This document shows positions 1 to 13,249 of a stretch of DNA of 64,000 nucleotides, in pieces (within the stretch, counting starts at the first letter, position 1; each line of letters opens with the position of its first letter). The notes under the pieces were generated by a model that was not told the origin of the DNA, ran no database searches, and saw only the letters and a list, made by a program, of their open reading frames with translations. The position numbers and the translations under genes were made by a program. Where the stretch lies: the NCBI GenBank assembly GCA_963680875.1, contig OY804589.1, forward strand, positions 1,736,001-1,800,000, read 5' to 3'. This DNA comes from Bathymodiolus brooksi. Its lineage: Eukaryota > Mollusca > Bivalvia > Mytilida > Modiolidae.

Positions 1-100
1 GTTCAGTGATAACCAAGAATGGACAATACAGAGACAATGTAAACATAAACGTTAAGGGACAACCAAGAATGGACAATACATAGACAATGTAAACATAAAC

Positions 101-150
101 GTTAAGTGACAACCAAGAATGGACAATACAGAGACAATGTAAACATAAAC
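101..150 (+). repeat. Reference copy of the consensus 50-bp monomer
   Basis: This copy matches the commonest base at every position. Unit base 1 is the G of GTTAAGTGAC and base 50 is the C before the next GTT. Recognisable words in order are: variable head GTTAAGTGAC (1-10), CCAAGAATGG (13-22), GGACAATAC (21-29), GAGACAATG (31-39), GTAAACA (39-45) and ATAAAC (45-50). The word GACAA occurs three times (8-12, 22-26, 33-37), 14 and 11 bases apart. The only CpG is formed by base 50 and the next base 1, inside the palindrome AACGTT. Composition is A25 C8 G9 T8, so purines make 68% of this strand. I see no long hairpin and no CENP-B box. Confidence 0.97.
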
Positions 151-1610
151 GTTAAGTGATAACCAAGAATGGACAATACAGAGACAATGTAAACATAAAT
201 GTTAAGTGATAACCAAGTATGGACAATACAGAGACAATGTAAACATAAACGTTAAGTGATAACCAAGAATGGACAATACAGAGACAATGTAAACATAAAC
301 GTTAAGTGATAACCAAGAATGGACAATACAGAGACAATGTAAGCATAAACGTTAAGTGACAACCAAGAATGGACAATACAGAGACAATGTAAACATAAAC
401 GTTCAGTGACAACCAAGAATGGACAATACAGAGACAATGTAAACATAAACGTTCAGTGACAACCAAGAATGGACAATACAGAGACAATGTAAACATAAAC
501 GTTAAGTGACAACCAAGAATGGACAATACAGAGACAATGTAAACATAAACGTTCAGTGACAACCAAGAATGGACAATACAGAGACAATGTAAACATAAAC
601 GTTAAGTGGCAACCAAGAATGGACAATACAGAGACAATGTAAACATAAACGTTAAGTGACAACCAAGAATGGATAATACAGAGACAATGTAAACATAAAC
701 GTTAAGTGACAACCAAGAATGGACAATACAGAGACAATGTAAACATAAACGTTAAGTGACAACCAAGAATGGACAATACAGAGACAATGTAAACATAAAC
801 GTTAAGTGACAACCAAGAATGGACAATACAGAGACAATGTAAACATAAACGTTAAGTGACAACCAAGAATGGATAATACAGAGACAATGTAAACATAAAC
901 GTTAAGTGACAACCAAGAATGGACAATACAGAGACAATGTAAACATAAACGTTAAGGGACAACCAAGAATGGACAATACAGAGACAATGTAAACATAAAC
1001 GTTAAGTGACAACCAAGAATGGACAATACAGAGACAATGTAAACATAAACGTTCAGTGACAACCAAGAATGGTCAATACAGAGACAATGTTAACATAAAC
1101 GTTAAGGGACAACCAAGAATGGACAATACAGAGACAATGTAAACATAAACGTTAAGTGACAACCAAGAATGGACAATACAGAGACAATGTAAACATAAAC
1201 GTTAAGTGACAACCAAGAATGGACAATACAGAGACAATGTAAACATAAACGTTAAGTGACAACCAAGAATGGACAATACAGAGACAATGTAAACATAAAC
1301 GTTCAGTGACAACCAAGAATGGACAATACAGAGACAATGTAAACATAAACGTTAAGTGGCAACCAAGAATGGACAATAGAGAGACAATGTAAACATAAAC
1401 GTTAAGGGACAACCAAGAATGGACAATACAGAGACAATGTAAACATAAACGTTAAGGGACAACCAAGAATGGACAATACAGAGACAATGTAAACATAAAC
1501 ATTAAGTGACAACCAAGAATGGACAATACAGAGACAATGTAAGCATAAACGTTAAGTGGCAACCAAGAATGGACAATACAGAGACAATGTAAACATAAAC
1601 GTTAAGGGAC

Positions 1611-1620
1611 AACCAGAATG
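1611..1620 (+). other. One-base deletion, 49-bp monomer (AACCAGAATG)
   Basis: AACCAAGAAT has lost one A here. It is the first register shift in the window, and later units start one base earlier. I saw no other copy of this exact deletion, so it appears to be a single event that was not amplified within the window. Confidence 0.95.
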
Positions 1621-4600
1621 GACAATACAGAGACAATGTAAACATAAACGTTAAGTGATAACCAAGAATGGAAAATACAGAGACAATGTAAGCATAAACG
1701 TTAAGTGACAACCAAGAATGGACAATACAGAGACAATGTAAACATAAACGTTCAGTGACAACCAAGAATGGACAATACAGAGACAATGTAAACATAAACG
1801 TTCAGTGACAACCAAGAATGGACAATACAGAGACAATGTAAACATAAACGTTAAGTGGCAACCAAGAATGGACAATACAGAGACAATGTAAGCATAAACG
1901 TTAAGTGACAACCAAGAATGGACAATACATAGACAATGTAAACATAAACGTTCAGTGACAACCAAGAATGGACAATACAGAGACAATGTAAACATAAACG
2001 TTAAGTGGCAACCAAGAATGGACAATACAGAGACAATGTAAACATAAACGTTAAGTGACAACCAAGAATGGATAATACAGAGACAATGTAAACATAAACG
2101 TTAAGTGACAACCAAGAATGGACAATACAGAGACAATGTAAACATAAACGTTAAGTGACAACCAAGAATGGACAATACAGAGACAATGTAAACATAAACG
2201 TTAAGTGACAACCAAGAATGGACAATACAGAGACAATGTAAACATAAACGTTAAGTGACAACCAAGAATGGATAATACAGAGACAATGTAAATATAAACG
2301 TTAAGTGACAACCAAGAATGGACAATACAGAGACAATGTAAACATAAACGTTAAGGGACAACCAAGAATGGACAATACAGAGACAATGTAAACATAAACG
2401 TTAAGTGACAACCAAGAATGGACAATACAGAGACAATGTAAACATAAACGTTCAGTGACAACCAAGAATGGACAATACAGAGACAATGTTAACATAAACG
2501 TTAAGGGACAACCAAGAATGGACAATACAGAGACAATGTAAACATAAACGTTAAGTGACAACCAAGAATGGACAATACAGAGACAATGTAAACATAAACG
2601 TTTAGGGACAACCAAGAATGGACAATAAAGAGACAATGTAAACATAAACTTTCAGTGACAACCAAGAATGGACAATACAGAGACAATGTAAACATAAAGG
2701 TTCAGTGACAACCCAGAATGGACAATACAGAGACAATGTAAATATAAACGTTAAGGGACAACCAAGAATGGACAATACAGAGACAATGTAAACATAAACG
2801 TTAAGTGACAACCAAGAATGGACAATACAGAGACAATGTAAACATAAACGTTAAGTGACAACCAAGAATGGACAATACAGAGACAATGTAAACATAAACG
2901 TTAAGTGACAACCAAGAATGGACAATACAGAGACAATGTAAACATAAACGTTCAGTGACAACCAAGAATGGACAATACAGAGACAATGTAAACATAAACG
3001 TTAAGTGACAACCAAGAATGGACAATACAGAGACAATGTAAACATAAACGTTAAGTGGCAACCAAGAATGGACAATACAGAGACAATGTAAACATAAACG
3101 TTAAGTGACAACCAAGAATGGACAATACAGAGACAATGTAATCATAAACGTTAAGGGACAACCAAGAATGGACAATACAGAGACAATGTAAACATAAACG
3201 TTAAGGGACAACCAAGAATGGACAATACAGAGACAATGTAAACTTAAACGTTAAGTGACAACCAAGAATGGACAATACAGAGACAATGTAAACATAAACG
3301 TTCAGTGACAACCAAGAATGGACAATACAGAGACAATGTAAACATAAACGTTAAGTGACAACCAAGAATGGACAATACAGAGACAATGTAAACATAAACG
3401 TTTAGTGACAACCAAGAATGGACAATACAGAGACAATGTAAACATAAACGTTAAGGGACAACCAAGAATGGACAATTAAGAGACAATGTAAGCATAAACG
3501 TTAAGGGACAACCACGAATGGACAATACAGAGACAATGTAAACATAAACGTTAAGGGACAACCAAGAATGTGCAATACAGAGACAATGTAAACATAAACG
3601 TTAAGTGGCAACCAAGAATGGACAATACAGAGACAATGTAAACATAAACTTTAAGGGACAACCAAGAATGGACAATACAGAGACAATGTAAACATAAACG
3701 TTAAGTGACAACCAAGAATGGACAATACAGAGACAATGTAAACATAAACGTTAAGTGACAATCAAGAATGGACAATACAGAGACAATGTAAACATAAACG
3801 TTAAGTGACAACCAAGAATGGACAATACAGTGACAATGTAATCATAAACGTTAAGGGACAACCAAGAATGGACAATACAGAGACAATGTAAACATAAACG
3901 TTAAGTGACAACCAAGAATGGACAATACAGAGACAATGTAAACATAAACGTTAAGTGGCAACCAAGAATGGACAATACAGAGACAATGTAAACATAAACG
4001 TTAAGTGACAACCAAGAATGGACAATACAGTGACAATGTAATCATAAACGTTAAGGGACAACCAAGAATGGACAATACAGAGACAATGTAAACATAAACG
4101 TTAAGGGACAACCAAGAATGGACAATACAGAGACAATGTAAACATAAACGTTCAGTGACAACCAAGAATGGACAATACAGAGACAATGTAAACATAAACG
4201 TTAAGTGACAACCAAAAATGGACAATACAGAGACAGTGTAAACATAAACGTTCAGTGACAACCAAGAATGGACAATACAGAGACAATGTAAACATAAACG
4301 TTCAGTGGCAACCAAGAATGGACAATACAGAGACAATGTAAACATAAACGTTTAGGGACAACCAAGAATGGACAATACAGAGACAATGTAAACATAAACG
4401 TTAAGTGACAACCAAGAATGGACAATACAGAAACAATGTAAACATAAACGTTCAGTGACAACCAAGAATGGACAATACAGAGACAATGTAAACATAAACG
4501 TTAAGTTACAACCAAGAATGGACAATACAGAGACAATGTAAACATAAACATTAAGTGACAACCAAGAATGGACAATACAGAGACAATGTAAACATAAACG

Positions 4601-5690
4601 TTAAGTGACAACCAAGAATGGACAATACAGAGACAATGTAAACATAAACGTTAAGTGACAACCAAGAATGGACAATACAGAGACAATGTAAACATAAACG
4701 TTCAGTGACAACCAAGAATGGACAATACAGAGACAATGTAAACATAAACGTTAAGTGGCAACCAAGAATGGACAATACAGAGACAATGTAAACATAAACG
4801 TTAAGGGACAACCAAGAATGGACAATACAGAGACAATGTAAACATAAACGTTAAGGGACAACCAAGAATGGACAATACAGAGACAATGTAAACATAAACA
4901 TTAAGTGACAACCAAGAATGGACAATACAGAGACAATGTAAGCATAAACGTTAAGTGGCAACCAAGAATGGACAATACAGAGACAATGTAAACATAAACG
5001 TTAAGGGACAACCAAGAATGGACAATACAGAGACAATGTAAACATAAACGTTAAGTGATAACCAAGAATGGACAATACAGAGACAATGTAAACATAAACG
5101 TTAAGTGATAACCAAGAATGGACAATACAGAGACAATGTAAACATAAACGTTATGGGAAAACCAAGAATGGACAATACATAGACAATGTAAACATAAACG
5201 TTAAGTGACAACCAAGAATGGACAATACAGAGACAATGTAAACATAATCGTTAAGTGACAACCAAGAATGGACAATACAGAGACAATGTAAACATAAACG
5301 TTAAGTGACAACCAAGAATGGACAATACAGAGACAATGTAAACATAAACGTTCAGTGACAACCAAGAATGGACAATACAGAGACAATGTAAACATAAATG
5401 TTAAGTGGCAACCAAGAATGGACAATACAGAGACAATGTAAACATAAACGTTAAGGGACAACCAAGAATGGACAATACAGAGACAATGTAAACATAAACG
5501 TTAAGGGACATCCAAGAATGGACAATACAGAGACAATGTAAACATAAACATTAAGTGACAACCAAAAATGGACAATACAGAGACAATGTAAGCATAAACG
5601 TTAAGTGGCAACCAAGAATGGACAATACAGAGACAATGTAAACATAAACGTTAAGGGACAACCAAGAATGGACAATACAGAGACAATGTA

Positions 5691-5704
5691 AACATAACCT
5701 TAAG
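5691..5704 (+). other. Deletion marker CATAACCTTAAG (copy 1 of 2)
   Basis: The junction CATAAACGTTAAG has become CATAACCTTAAG, which is one base shorter and lacks the CpG. The same rare change recurs at 7541-7552, which marks the 1.85-kb duplication as one event of common descent. Confidence 0.93.
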
Positions 5705-5828
5705 TGATAACCAAGAATGGACAATACAGAGACAATGTAAACATAAACGTTAAGTGATAACCAAGAATGGACAATACAGAGACAATGTAAACATAAACGT
5801 TAAGTGATAACCAAGAATGGACAATACA

Positions 5829-5840
5829 GAGAAATGTAAA
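5829..5840 (+). other. One-base deletion GAGAAATG
   Basis: GAGACAATG has lost one base. The duplicated partner near 7681 has GAGAAAATG, a substitution without length change. The deletion therefore arose in this copy after the duplication, or the two sites have separate histories. Confidence 0.9.
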
Positions 5841-6898
5841 CATAAACGTTAAGTGATAACCAAGAATGGACAATACAGAGACAATGTAAACATAAACGTA
5901 AAGGGACAACCAAGAATGGACAATACATAGACAATGTAAACATAAACGTTAAGTGACAACCAAGAATGGACAATACAGAGACAATGTAAACATAATCGTT
6001 AAGTGATAACCAAGAATGGACAATACAGAGACAATGTAAACATAAACGTTAAGTGATAACCAAGAATGGACAATACAGAGACAATGTAAAAATAAACGTT
6101 AAGGGACAACCAAGAATGGACAATACAGAGACAATGTAAGCATAAACGTTAAGTGGCAACCAAGAATGGACAATACAGAGACAATGTAAACATAAACGTT
6201 CAGTGACAACCAAGAATGGACAATACATAGACAATGTAAACATAAACGTTCAGTGATAACCAAGAATGGACAATACAGAGACAATGTAAACATAAACGTT
6301 AAGTGGCAACCAAGAATGGACAATACAGAGACAATGTAAACACAAACGTTAAGTGATAACCAAGAATGGACAATACATAGACAATGTAAACATAAACGTT
6401 CAGTGACAACCAAGAATGGACAATACAGAGACAATGTAAACATAAACGTTAAGGGACAACCAAGAATGGAAAATACAGGGACAATGTAAACATAAACGTT
6501 AAGGGACAACCAAGAATGGACAATACAGAGACAATGTAAGCATAAACGTTAAGTGGCAACCAAGAATGGACAATACAGAGACAATGTAAACATAAACGTT
6601 AAGGGACAACCAAGAATGGACAATACAGAGACAATGTAAACATAAACGTTAAGTGATAACCAAGAATGGACAATACAGAGACAATATAAACATAAACGTT
6701 AAGTGATAACCAAGAATGGACAATACAGAGACAATGTAAACATAAACGTTAAGGGACAACCAAGAATGGACAATACATAGACAATGTAAACATAAACGTT
6801 AAGTGACAACCAAGAATGGACAATACAGAGACAATGTAAACATAAACGTTAAGTGATAACCAAGAATGGACAATACAGAGACAATGTAAACATAAACG

Positions 6899-8747
6899 TT
6901 AAGTGATAACCAAGAATGGACAATACAGAGACAATGTAAACATAAACGTTAAGTGATAACCAAGAATGGACAATACAGAGACAATGTAAACATAAACGTT
7001 AAGGGAAAACCAAGAATGGACAATACATAGACAATGTAAACATAAACGTTAAGTGACAACCAAGAATGGACAATACAGAGACAATGTAAACATAAACGTT
7101 AAGTGACAACCAAGAATGGACAATACAGAGACAATGTAAACATAAACGTTAAGTGACAACCAAGAATGGACAATACAGAGACAATGTAAACATAAACGTT
7201 AAGTGACAACCAAGAATGGACAATACAGAGACAATGTAAACATAAACGTTCAGTGACAACCAAGAATGGACAATACAGAGACAATGTAAACATAAACGTT
7301 AAGGGACAACCAAGAATGGACAATACAGAGACAATGTAAACATAAACGTTAAGGGACAACCAAGAATGGACAATACAGAGACAATGTAAACATAAACATT
7401 AAGTGACAACCAAGAATGGACAATACAGAGACAATGTAAGCATAAACGTTAAGTGGCAACCAAGAATGGACAATACAGAGACAATGTAAACATAAACGTT
7501 AAGGGACAACCAAGAATGGACAATACAGAGACAATGTAAACATAACCTTAAGTGATAACCAAGAATGGACAATACAGAGACAATGTAAACATAAACGTTA
7601 AGTGATAACCAAGAATGGACAATACAGAGACAATGTAAACATAAACGTTAAGTGATAACCAAGAATGGACAATACAGAGAAAATGTAAACATAAACGTTA
7701 AGTGATAACCTAGAATGGACAATACAGAGACAATGTAAACATAAACGTAAAGGGACAACCAAGAATGGACAATACATAGACAATGTAAACATAAACGTTA
7801 AGTGACAACCAAGAATGGACAATACAGAGACAATGTAAACATAATCGTTAAGTGATAACCAAGAATGGACAATACAGAGACAATGTAAACATAAACGTTA
7901 AGTGAAAACCAAGAATGGACAATACAGAGACAATGTAAAAATAAACGTTAAGGGACAACCAAGAATGGACAATACAGAGACAATGTAAGCATAAACGTTA
8001 AGTGGCAACCAAGAATGGACAATACAGAGACAATGTAAACATAAACGTTCAGTGACAACCAAGAATGGACAATACATAGACAATGTAAACATAAACGTTC
8101 AGTGATAACCAAGAATGGACAATACAGAGACAATGTAAACATAAACGTTAAGTGGCAACCAAGAATGGACAATACAGAGACAATGTAAACATAAACGTTA
8201 AGTGATAACCAAGAATGGACAATACATAGACAATGTAAACATAAACGTTCAGTGACAACCAAGAATGGACAATACAGAGACAATGTAAACATAAACGTTA
8301 AGGGACAACCAAGAATGGAAAATACAGGGACAATGTAAACATAAACGTTAAGGGACAACCAAGAATGGACAATACAGAGACAATGTAAGCATAAACGTTA
8401 AGTGGCAACCAAGAATGGACAATACAGAGACAATGTAAACATAAACGTTAAGGGACAACCAAGAATGGACAATACAGAGACAATGTAAACATAAACGTTA
8501 AGTGATAACCAAGAATGGACAATACAGAGACAATATAAACATAAACGTTAAGTGATAACCAAGAATGGACAATACAGAGACAATGTAAACATAAACGTTA
8601 AGGGAAAACCAAGAATGGACAATACATAGACAATGTAAATATAAACGTTAAGTGACAACCAAGAATGGACAATACAGAGACAATGTAAACATAAACGTTA
8701 AGTGATAACCAAGAATGGACAATACAGAGACAATGTAAACATAAACG
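6899..8747. repeat. 37-monomer tandem duplication, second copy
   Basis: It follows the first copy directly and repeats its words in order, including the CATAACCTTAAG deletion at 7541, GTAAAAATAAACG near 7938, the GGAAAATACAGGG unit near 8318 and the CAATATAAAC unit near 8531. Where the first copy has a one-base deletion (GAGAAATG), this copy has a substitution (GAGAAAATG near 7681). Agreement fades after about 8650, where parts of the word are reused at offsets of about 850 and 1,050 bp. Confidence 0.85.
7541..7552 (+). other. Deletion marker CATAACCTTAAG (copy 2 of 2)
   Basis: The same altered junction as at 5691-5704, again one base short and without the CpG. It fixes the offset between the two 37-monomer copies. 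Confidence 0.93.
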
Positions 8748-11700
8748 TTAAGTGATAACCAAGAATGGACAATACAGAGACAATGTAAACATAAACGTTA
8801 AGGGACAACCAAGAATGGACAATACAGAGACAATGTAAGCATAAACGTTAAGTGGCAACCAAGAATGGACAATACAGAGACAATGTAAACATAAACGTTC
8901 AGTGACAACCAAGAATGGATAATACATAGACAATGTAAACATGAACGTTCAGTGATAACCAAGAATGGACAATACAGAGACAATGTAAACATAAACGTTC
9001 AGTGGCAACCAAGAATGGACAATACAGAGACAATGTAAACATAAACGTTAAGTGATAACCAAGAATGGACAATACATAGACAATGTAAACATAAACGTTC
9101 AGTGACAACCAAGAATGGACAATACATAGACAATGTAAACATAAACGTTCAGTGATAACCAAGAATGGACAATACAGAGACAATGTAAACATAAACGTTA
9201 AGTGGCAACCAAGAATGGACAATACAGAGACAATGTAAACATAAACGTTAAGTGATAACCAAGAATGGACAATACATAGACAATGTAAACATAAACGTTC
9301 AGTGACAACCAAGAATGGACAATACAGAGACAATGTAAACATAAACGTTAAGGGACAACCAAGAATGGAAAATACAGGGACAATGTAAACATAAACGTTA
9401 AGGGACAACCAAGAATGGACAATACAGAGACAATGTAAGCATAAACGTTAAGTGGCAACCAAGAATGGACAATACAGAGACAATGTAAACATAAACGTTA
9501 AGTGACAACCAAGAATGGACAATACAGAGACAATGTAAACATAAACGTTAAGTGATAACCAAGAATGGACAATACAGAGACAATGTAAACATAAACGTTA
9601 AGTGATAACCAAGAATGGACAATACAGAGACAATGTAAACATAAACGTTAAGGGACAACCAAGAATGGACAATACATAGACAATGTAAACATAAACGTTA
9701 AGTGACAACCAAGAATGGACAATACAGAGACAATGTAAACATAAACGTTAAGTGATAACCAAGAATGGACAATACAGAGACAATGTAAACATAAACGTTA
9801 AGTGATAACCAAGAATGGACAATACAGAGACAATGTAAACATAAACGTTAAGGGACAATCAAGAATGGACAATACAGAGACAATGTAAGCATAAACGTTA
9901 AGTGACAACCAAGAATGGACAATACAGAGACAATGTAAACATAAACGTTCAGTGACAACCAAGAATGGACAATACATAGACAATGTAAGCATAAACGTTC
10001 AGTGATAACCAAGAATGGACAATACAGAGACAATGTAAACATAAACGTTCAGTGGCAACCAAGAATGGACAATACAGAGACAATGTAAACATAAACGTTA
10101 AGTGATAACCAAGAATGGACAATACATAGAAAATGTAAACATAAACGTTAAGTGACAACCAAGAATGGACAATACATAGACAATGTAAACATAAACGTTC
10201 AGTGACAACCAAGAATGGACAATACAGAGACAATGTAAACATAAACGTTAAGTGACAACCAAGAATGGACAATACAGAGACAATGTAAACATAAACGTTA
10301 AGTGACAACCAAGAATGGACAATACAGAGACAATGTAAACATAAACGTTAAGGGACAACCACGAATGGACAATACAGAGACAATGTAAACATAAACGTTA
10401 AGGGACAACCAAGAATGTGCAATACAGAGACAATGTAAACATAAACGTTAAGTGGCAACCAAGAATGTACAATACAGAGACAATGTAAACATAAACGTTA
10501 AGTGACAATCAAGAATGGACAATACGGAGACAATGTAAACATAAACGTTAAGTGGCAACCAAGAATGGACAATACAGAGACAATGTAAACATAAACGTTA
10601 AGTGACAACCAAGAATGGACAATACAGAGACAATGTAAACATAAACGTTAAGTGGAAACCAAGAATGGACAATACAGAGACAATGTAAACATAAACGTTA
10701 AGTGGCAACCAAGAATGGACAATACAGAGACAATGTAAACATAAACGTTAAGGGACAACCAAGAATGGACAATACAGAGACAATGTAAACATAAACGTTA
10801 AGTGGCAACCAAGAATGGACAATACAGAGACAATGTAAACATAAACGTTCAGTGACAACCAAGAATGGACAATACAGAGACAATGTAAACATAAACGTTA
10901 AGTGGCAACCAAGAATGGACAATACAGAGACAATGTAAACATAAACGTTCAGTGACAACCAAGAATGGACAATACAGAGACAATGTAAACATAAACGTTA
11001 AGTGACAACCAAGAATGGACAATACAGAGACAATGTAAACATAAACGTTAAGTGGCAACCAAGAATGGACAATACAGAGACAATGTAAACATAAACGTTA
11101 AGGGACAACCAAGAATGTACAATACAGAGACAATGTAAACATAAACGTTCAGTGACAACCAAGAATGGACAATACAGAGACAATGTAAACATAAACGTTC
11201 AGTGACAACCAAGAATGGACAATACAGAGACAATGTAAACATAAACGTTAAGTGGCAACCAAGAATGGACAATACAGAGACAATGTAAACATAAAAGTTA
11301 AGTGACAACCAAGAATGGACAATACAGAGACAATGTAAACATAAACGTTAAGGGACAACCAAGAATGGACAATACATAGACAATGTAAACATAAACGTTA
11401 AGTGACAACCAAGAATGGACAATACAGAGACAATGTAAACATAAACGTTAAGTGATAACCAAGAATGGACAATACAGAGACAATGTAAACATAAACGTTA
11501 AGTGATAACCAAGAATGGACAATACAGAGACAATGTAAACATAAACGTTAAGGGACAACCAAGAATGGACAATACAGAGACAATGTAAGCATAAACGTTA
11601 AGTGGCAACCAAGAATGGACAATACAGAGACAATGTAAACATAAACGTTCAGTGACAACCAAGAATGGACAATACATAGACAATGTAAACATAAACGTTC

Positions 11701-12046
11701 AGTGATAACCAAGAATGGACAATACAGAGACAATGTAAACATAAACGTTCAGTGGCAACCAAGAATGGATAATACAGAGACAATGTAAACATAAACGTTA
11801 AGTGATAACCAAGAATGGACAATACATAGAAAATGTAAACATAAACGTTCAGTGACAACCAAGAATGGACAATACAGAGACAATGTAAACATAAACGTTA
11901 AGGGACAACCAAGAATGGAAAATACAGGGACAATGTAAACATAAACGTTAAAGGACAACCAAGAATGGACAATACAGAGACAATGTAAGCATAAACGTTA
12001 AGTGGCAACCAAGAATGGACAATACAGAGACAATGTAAACATAAAC
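8748..12046. repeat. GTGAT- and ACATAG-rich domain with partial word reuse
   Basis: The word GTGAT, GTGAT, GGGAC with AAGCAT, GTGGC, GTTCAG with ACATAG, GTTCAGTGAT recurs at about 8748, 9798 and 11498 (offsets 1,050 and 1,700). It also matches 6049 and 7898 in the preceding duplication. Units with position 31 changed from G to T (ACATAG) are frequent here and end near 12080. I saw none to the right of that. Copies differ by scattered substitutions and by gain or loss of single monomers, so this is an older and more shuffled region than 29-63 kb. Confidence 0.75.
10147..11350. repeat. About 24-monomer block, first copy (offset 1,899-1,900 bp)
   Basis: It contains the ordered rare units ACCACGAATGG (10370), AATGTGC (10417), AATGTAC, ACGGAG (10524), GTGGAAACC (10652) and CATAAAAGTTAAG (near 11293). 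The same series follows at 12047-13249. The offset is 1,900 bp before the GTTAGTGG deletion at 12547 and 1,899 bp after it, so that deletion is confined to the second copy. Confidence 0.85.
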
Positions 12047-13249
12047 GTTAAGTGACAACCAAGAATGGACAATACATAGACAATGTAAACATAAACGTTC
12101 AGTGACAACCAAGAATGGACAATACAGAGACAATGTAAACATAAACGTTAAGTGACAACCAAGAATGGACAATACAGAGACAATGTAAACATAAACGTTA
12201 AGTGACAACCAAGAATGGACAATACAGAGACAATGTAAACATAAACGTTAAGGGACAACCACGAATGGACAATACAGAGACAATGTAAACATAAACGTTA
12301 AGGGACAACCAAGAATGTGCAATACAGAGACAATGTAAACATAAACGTTAAGTGGCAACCAAGAATGTACAATACAGAGACAATGTAAACATAAACGTTA
12401 AGTGACAATCAAGAATGGACAATACGGAGACAATGTAAACATAAACGTTAAGTGGCAACCAAGAATGGACAATACAGAGGCAATGTAAACATAAACGTTA
12501 AGTGACAACCAAGAATGGACAATACAGAGACAATGTAAATATAAACGTTAGTGGAAACCAAGAATGGACAATACAGAGACAATGTAAACATAAACGTTAA
12601 GTGGCAACCAAGAATGGACAATACAGAGACAATGTAAACATAAACGTTAAGGGACAACCAAGAATGGACAATACAGAGACAATGTAAACATAAACGTTAA
12701 GTTGCAACCAAGAATGGACAATACAGAGACAATGTAAACATAAACGTTCAGTGACAACCAAGAATGGACAATACAGAGACAATGTAAACATAAACGTTAA
12801 GTGGCAACCAAGAATGGACAATACAGAGACAATGTAAACATAAACGTTCAGTGACAACCAAGAATGGACAATACAGAGACAATGTAAACATAAACGTTAA
12901 GTGACAACCAAGAATGGACAATACAGAGACAATGTAAACATAAACGTTAAGTGGCAACCAAGAATGGACAATACAGAGACAATGTAAACATAAACGTTAA
13001 GGGACAACCAAGAATGTACAATACAGAGACAATGTAAACATAAACGTTCAGTGACAACCAAGAATGGACAATACAGAGACAATGTAAACATAAACGTTCA
13101 GTGACAACCAAGAATGGACAATACAGAGACAATGTAAACATAAACGTTAAGTGGCAACCAAGAATGGACAATACAGAGACAATGTAAACATAAAAGTTAA
13201 GTGACAACCAAGAATGGACAATACAGAGACAATGTAAACATAAACGTTA
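12047..13249. repeat. About 24-monomer block, second copy
   Basis: The rare-unit series of 10147-11350 is repeated in order, here with GTTAGTGGAAACC (one base deleted) in place of GTTAAGTGGAAACC. From about 12420 onward this copy is also the left end of the much larger duplication with offset 9,046 bp. It is therefore a junction between the left and middle domains. Confidence 0.85.

Larger units (their letters stand above)
1..5049. repeat. Left domain: heterogeneous monomers with short shared words
   Basis: The five monomer types are mixed without a long regular period. Singletons are frequent, for example GTTTAG units near 2602 and 3400, ACCACGAATGG near 3512, AATGTGC near 3569 and ACAATTAAGAG near 3476. 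One word is shared with later blocks: GTTCAG, GTGGC, GGGAC, GGGAC, ATTAAG with AAGCAT, GTGGC, GGGAC. It occurs at about 1300-1620 and again near 4700-5040, 5350-5690 and, in a variant form, 7248-7540. The pair ACCACGAATGG then AATGTGC at 3500-3600 recurs near 10347-10447 and 12247-12347. This part looks less recently homogenised than the right half. Its boundary is approximate. Confidence 0.75.
5050..6898. repeat. 37-monomer tandem duplication, first copy (offset 1,848-1,849 bp)
   Basis: The order of monomer types matches the next block: GTGAT units, then GGGAAAACC with ACATAG, the ATTAAG/AAGCAT word, the CATAACC deletion, GTAAAGGGAC with ACATAG, CATAATCG, GTAAAAATAAACG, then AAGCAT, GTTCAG/ACATAG pairs and the GGAAAATACAGGG unit. 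This copy carries one more one-base deletion, GAGAAATG near 5831. That makes the offset 1,848 bp before it and 1,849 bp after it. One stretch differs by a monomer swap: GTGGC at 5400 is absent from the partner, which instead has an extra GTGAC. Confidence 0.85.

Noticed and set aside
101..150. CENP-B box or other known centromere motif
   Set aside because: I looked for the TTCG...CGGGA pattern in the monomer on both strands and did not find it. The only CpG lies in AACGTT.
252..662. Hydrophobic Cys- and Leu-rich repeat peptides that look like membrane segments
   Set aside because: The hydrophobic character follows from the A-rich + strand, which gives T-rich codons on the complement. Nothing indicates translation.
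6085..6098. AATAAA polyadenylation-like hexamers (also near 7938, 16887 and 29829)
   Set aside because: They arise from one C-to-A change in the AAACATAAAC tail of single monomers. There is no transcript context.
8899..9408. Longest minus-strand open frame (169 codons), and some 180 similar frames of 64-136 codons across the window
   Set aside because: They are the satellite read backwards. The peptide repeats every 50 residues because three 50-bp units make 50 codons. Frames end at the TTAA of GTTAAG and continue only where it reads GTTCAG. The single-base deletions that shift the frame are tolerated freely, and the frames overlap each other in all three phases.
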